Part shown: piece by piece, positions 63,421 to 64,000 of the stretch
Layout: each line of letters opens with the position of its first letter
Numbering within the stretch: the first letter of the stretch is position 1
NCBI RefSeq assembly: GCF_014898055.3
Contig: NW_023604861.1
Location: forward strand, 97,528,083-97,592,082
Direction: 5' to 3'
Length of the DNA stretch: 64,000 bases
DNA from: Talpa occidentalis
Taxonomy: Eukaryota; Chordata; Mammalia; Eulipotyphla; Talpidae
Position numbers and translations under genes: made by a program
The notes under the pieces: model-generated
What the model was told of the DNA's origin: nothing
What the model saw: the letters and a program-made list of their open reading frames with translations, nothing else
The model's database searches: none

Positions 63421-64000
63421 TACCTCTTTCCCACTCAAGTGCAGCCTCGAGTGAGGTCATGGAAGTCCACGTGCTGAGCGTGCTGCCTCCCAGCGAGTGG
63501 TGAGGACTCTGTGCTCAGCCACTTCCGCACAACACAGCAGGGCCTGCACAAGAGCCTGCTGGTGCCTAGGGGACTGGGCAACACTCCCGGAGAAACTTTC
63601 CTAGTGGCAGTCACGTCGCCCTCAGGCAAAGGAGTGAGAAGGAACACTGGAAAGGCAATCCCAGCCTGGGCGGTGTTGGCCACAGATCCAGGCACCTTGG
63701 GATCTCACCCCTTATTTTGATTTTTTTTTTTTTAAATCAAACTGAAGTTGGAAAACTTCAGAAACTGCTGTCCCAAGTGGAACATACTCCATTTCAATCC
63801 AAGTGGGGAGAAAACAAGGAGCCCATGAACTTCCCCCAAAATGCTAAAATTCATCACACTTGAGATGGGGAGTCAGGTTCTAATCCAGATATGGCATGAC
63901 TCGCTAGAACTTGCTGTGGGAAAATGGGCATGAAATGTCTCCTTCCTGTGAAAGCTAAGTTCTTATTTTAAAATCCATCCTGTTTGACTGTCAGGGTCTG
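63421..64000. other. Single-copy sequence to the window end
   Basis: No gene or repeat recognised apart from a 14-T run at 63721-63734. Confidence 0.35.

Overview
The window is nuclear DNA of a placental mammal and, as far as sequence alone shows, carries no complete protein-coding gene and no exon or structural RNA gene I can recognise. It looks like intergenic DNA or the inside of a very long intron. The evidence for a placental mammal is the mixture of decayed MIR, L2, L1M, hAT-Charlie and MLT1/MaLR copies. On top of these lie 14 copies of a younger tRNA-derived SINE. Its sense strand opens GGCCTCCCTGGTGGCGCAG, has a B-box of the type GGTTCGATCCC, a body containing CTGCTCCCCTCAGCAGTG, and a tail of AAATAAATAAATC then TTTAAA plus poly(A). 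From memory this resembles the Rhin-1-type SINE of rhinolophoid bats (horseshoe and leaf-nosed bats). I cannot run a library search, so that lineage call is moderate; it does not resemble carnivore CAN, ruminant Bov-tA, cetacean CHR or primate Alu SINEs.

Layout. 0-8 kb: mostly single-copy sequence with MIRs, one SINE, one hAT-Charlie relic and an MLT1-like LTR. 8-11.3 kb: an ERVL-like solo LTR, a (GAAT)n microsatellite, a palindromic MITE relic and two SINEs inserted one after the other at the same target. 11.6-15.2 kb: a block of old L1M pieces in both orientations. 15-23.7 kb: single-copy DNA, four SINEs, an antisense L2 and a small CpG-rich cluster near 21.2-21.5 kb with a GC-box/AP-1/CRE-like cluster beside it. 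23.7-26.9 kb: one old plus-strand L1M interrupted by two SINEs. 27-31.2 kb: MIRs, a SINE, a local 76-bp direct duplication, and an MLT1-like LTR split by a SINE. 31.2-37.5 kb: largely single-copy. 37.5-39.4 kb: an old L1M carrying a SINE, a younger truncated L1 and a DNA-transposon-like insert. 39.4-44.3 kb: largely single-copy, with an unusual half-SINE and a second CpG-rich cluster at 43.1-43.65 kb. 44.35-47.25 kb: a long antisense L1M. 48-56.7 kb: MIRs, an L1 3' end, purine-pyrimidine repeats, another antisense L1M and a SINE. 56.9-58.9 kb: the youngest-looking element, a 5'-truncated L1 whose ORF2 remnant is open for 606 codons, inserted in an older L1M. 60-64 kb: single-copy DNA with MIR relics and a small minisatellite.

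Nothing here forms an operon, pathway or defence system, and I found no convincing undescribed biological system. The points most worth a second look are the SINE insertion at 42188-42308 that has a perfect target duplication but only the tRNA half of the SINE and a C-rich/(CA)n end; the double hit at 10.7-11.3 kb; a 123-bp L1-derived insertion that ends inside ORF2; the 76-bp duplication at 27.3/28.3 kb; and the two CpG-rich clusters that could be promoters or enhancers. Old repeat assignments were made by eye from remembered consensus sequences; their edges are approximate and subfamily names are tentative.
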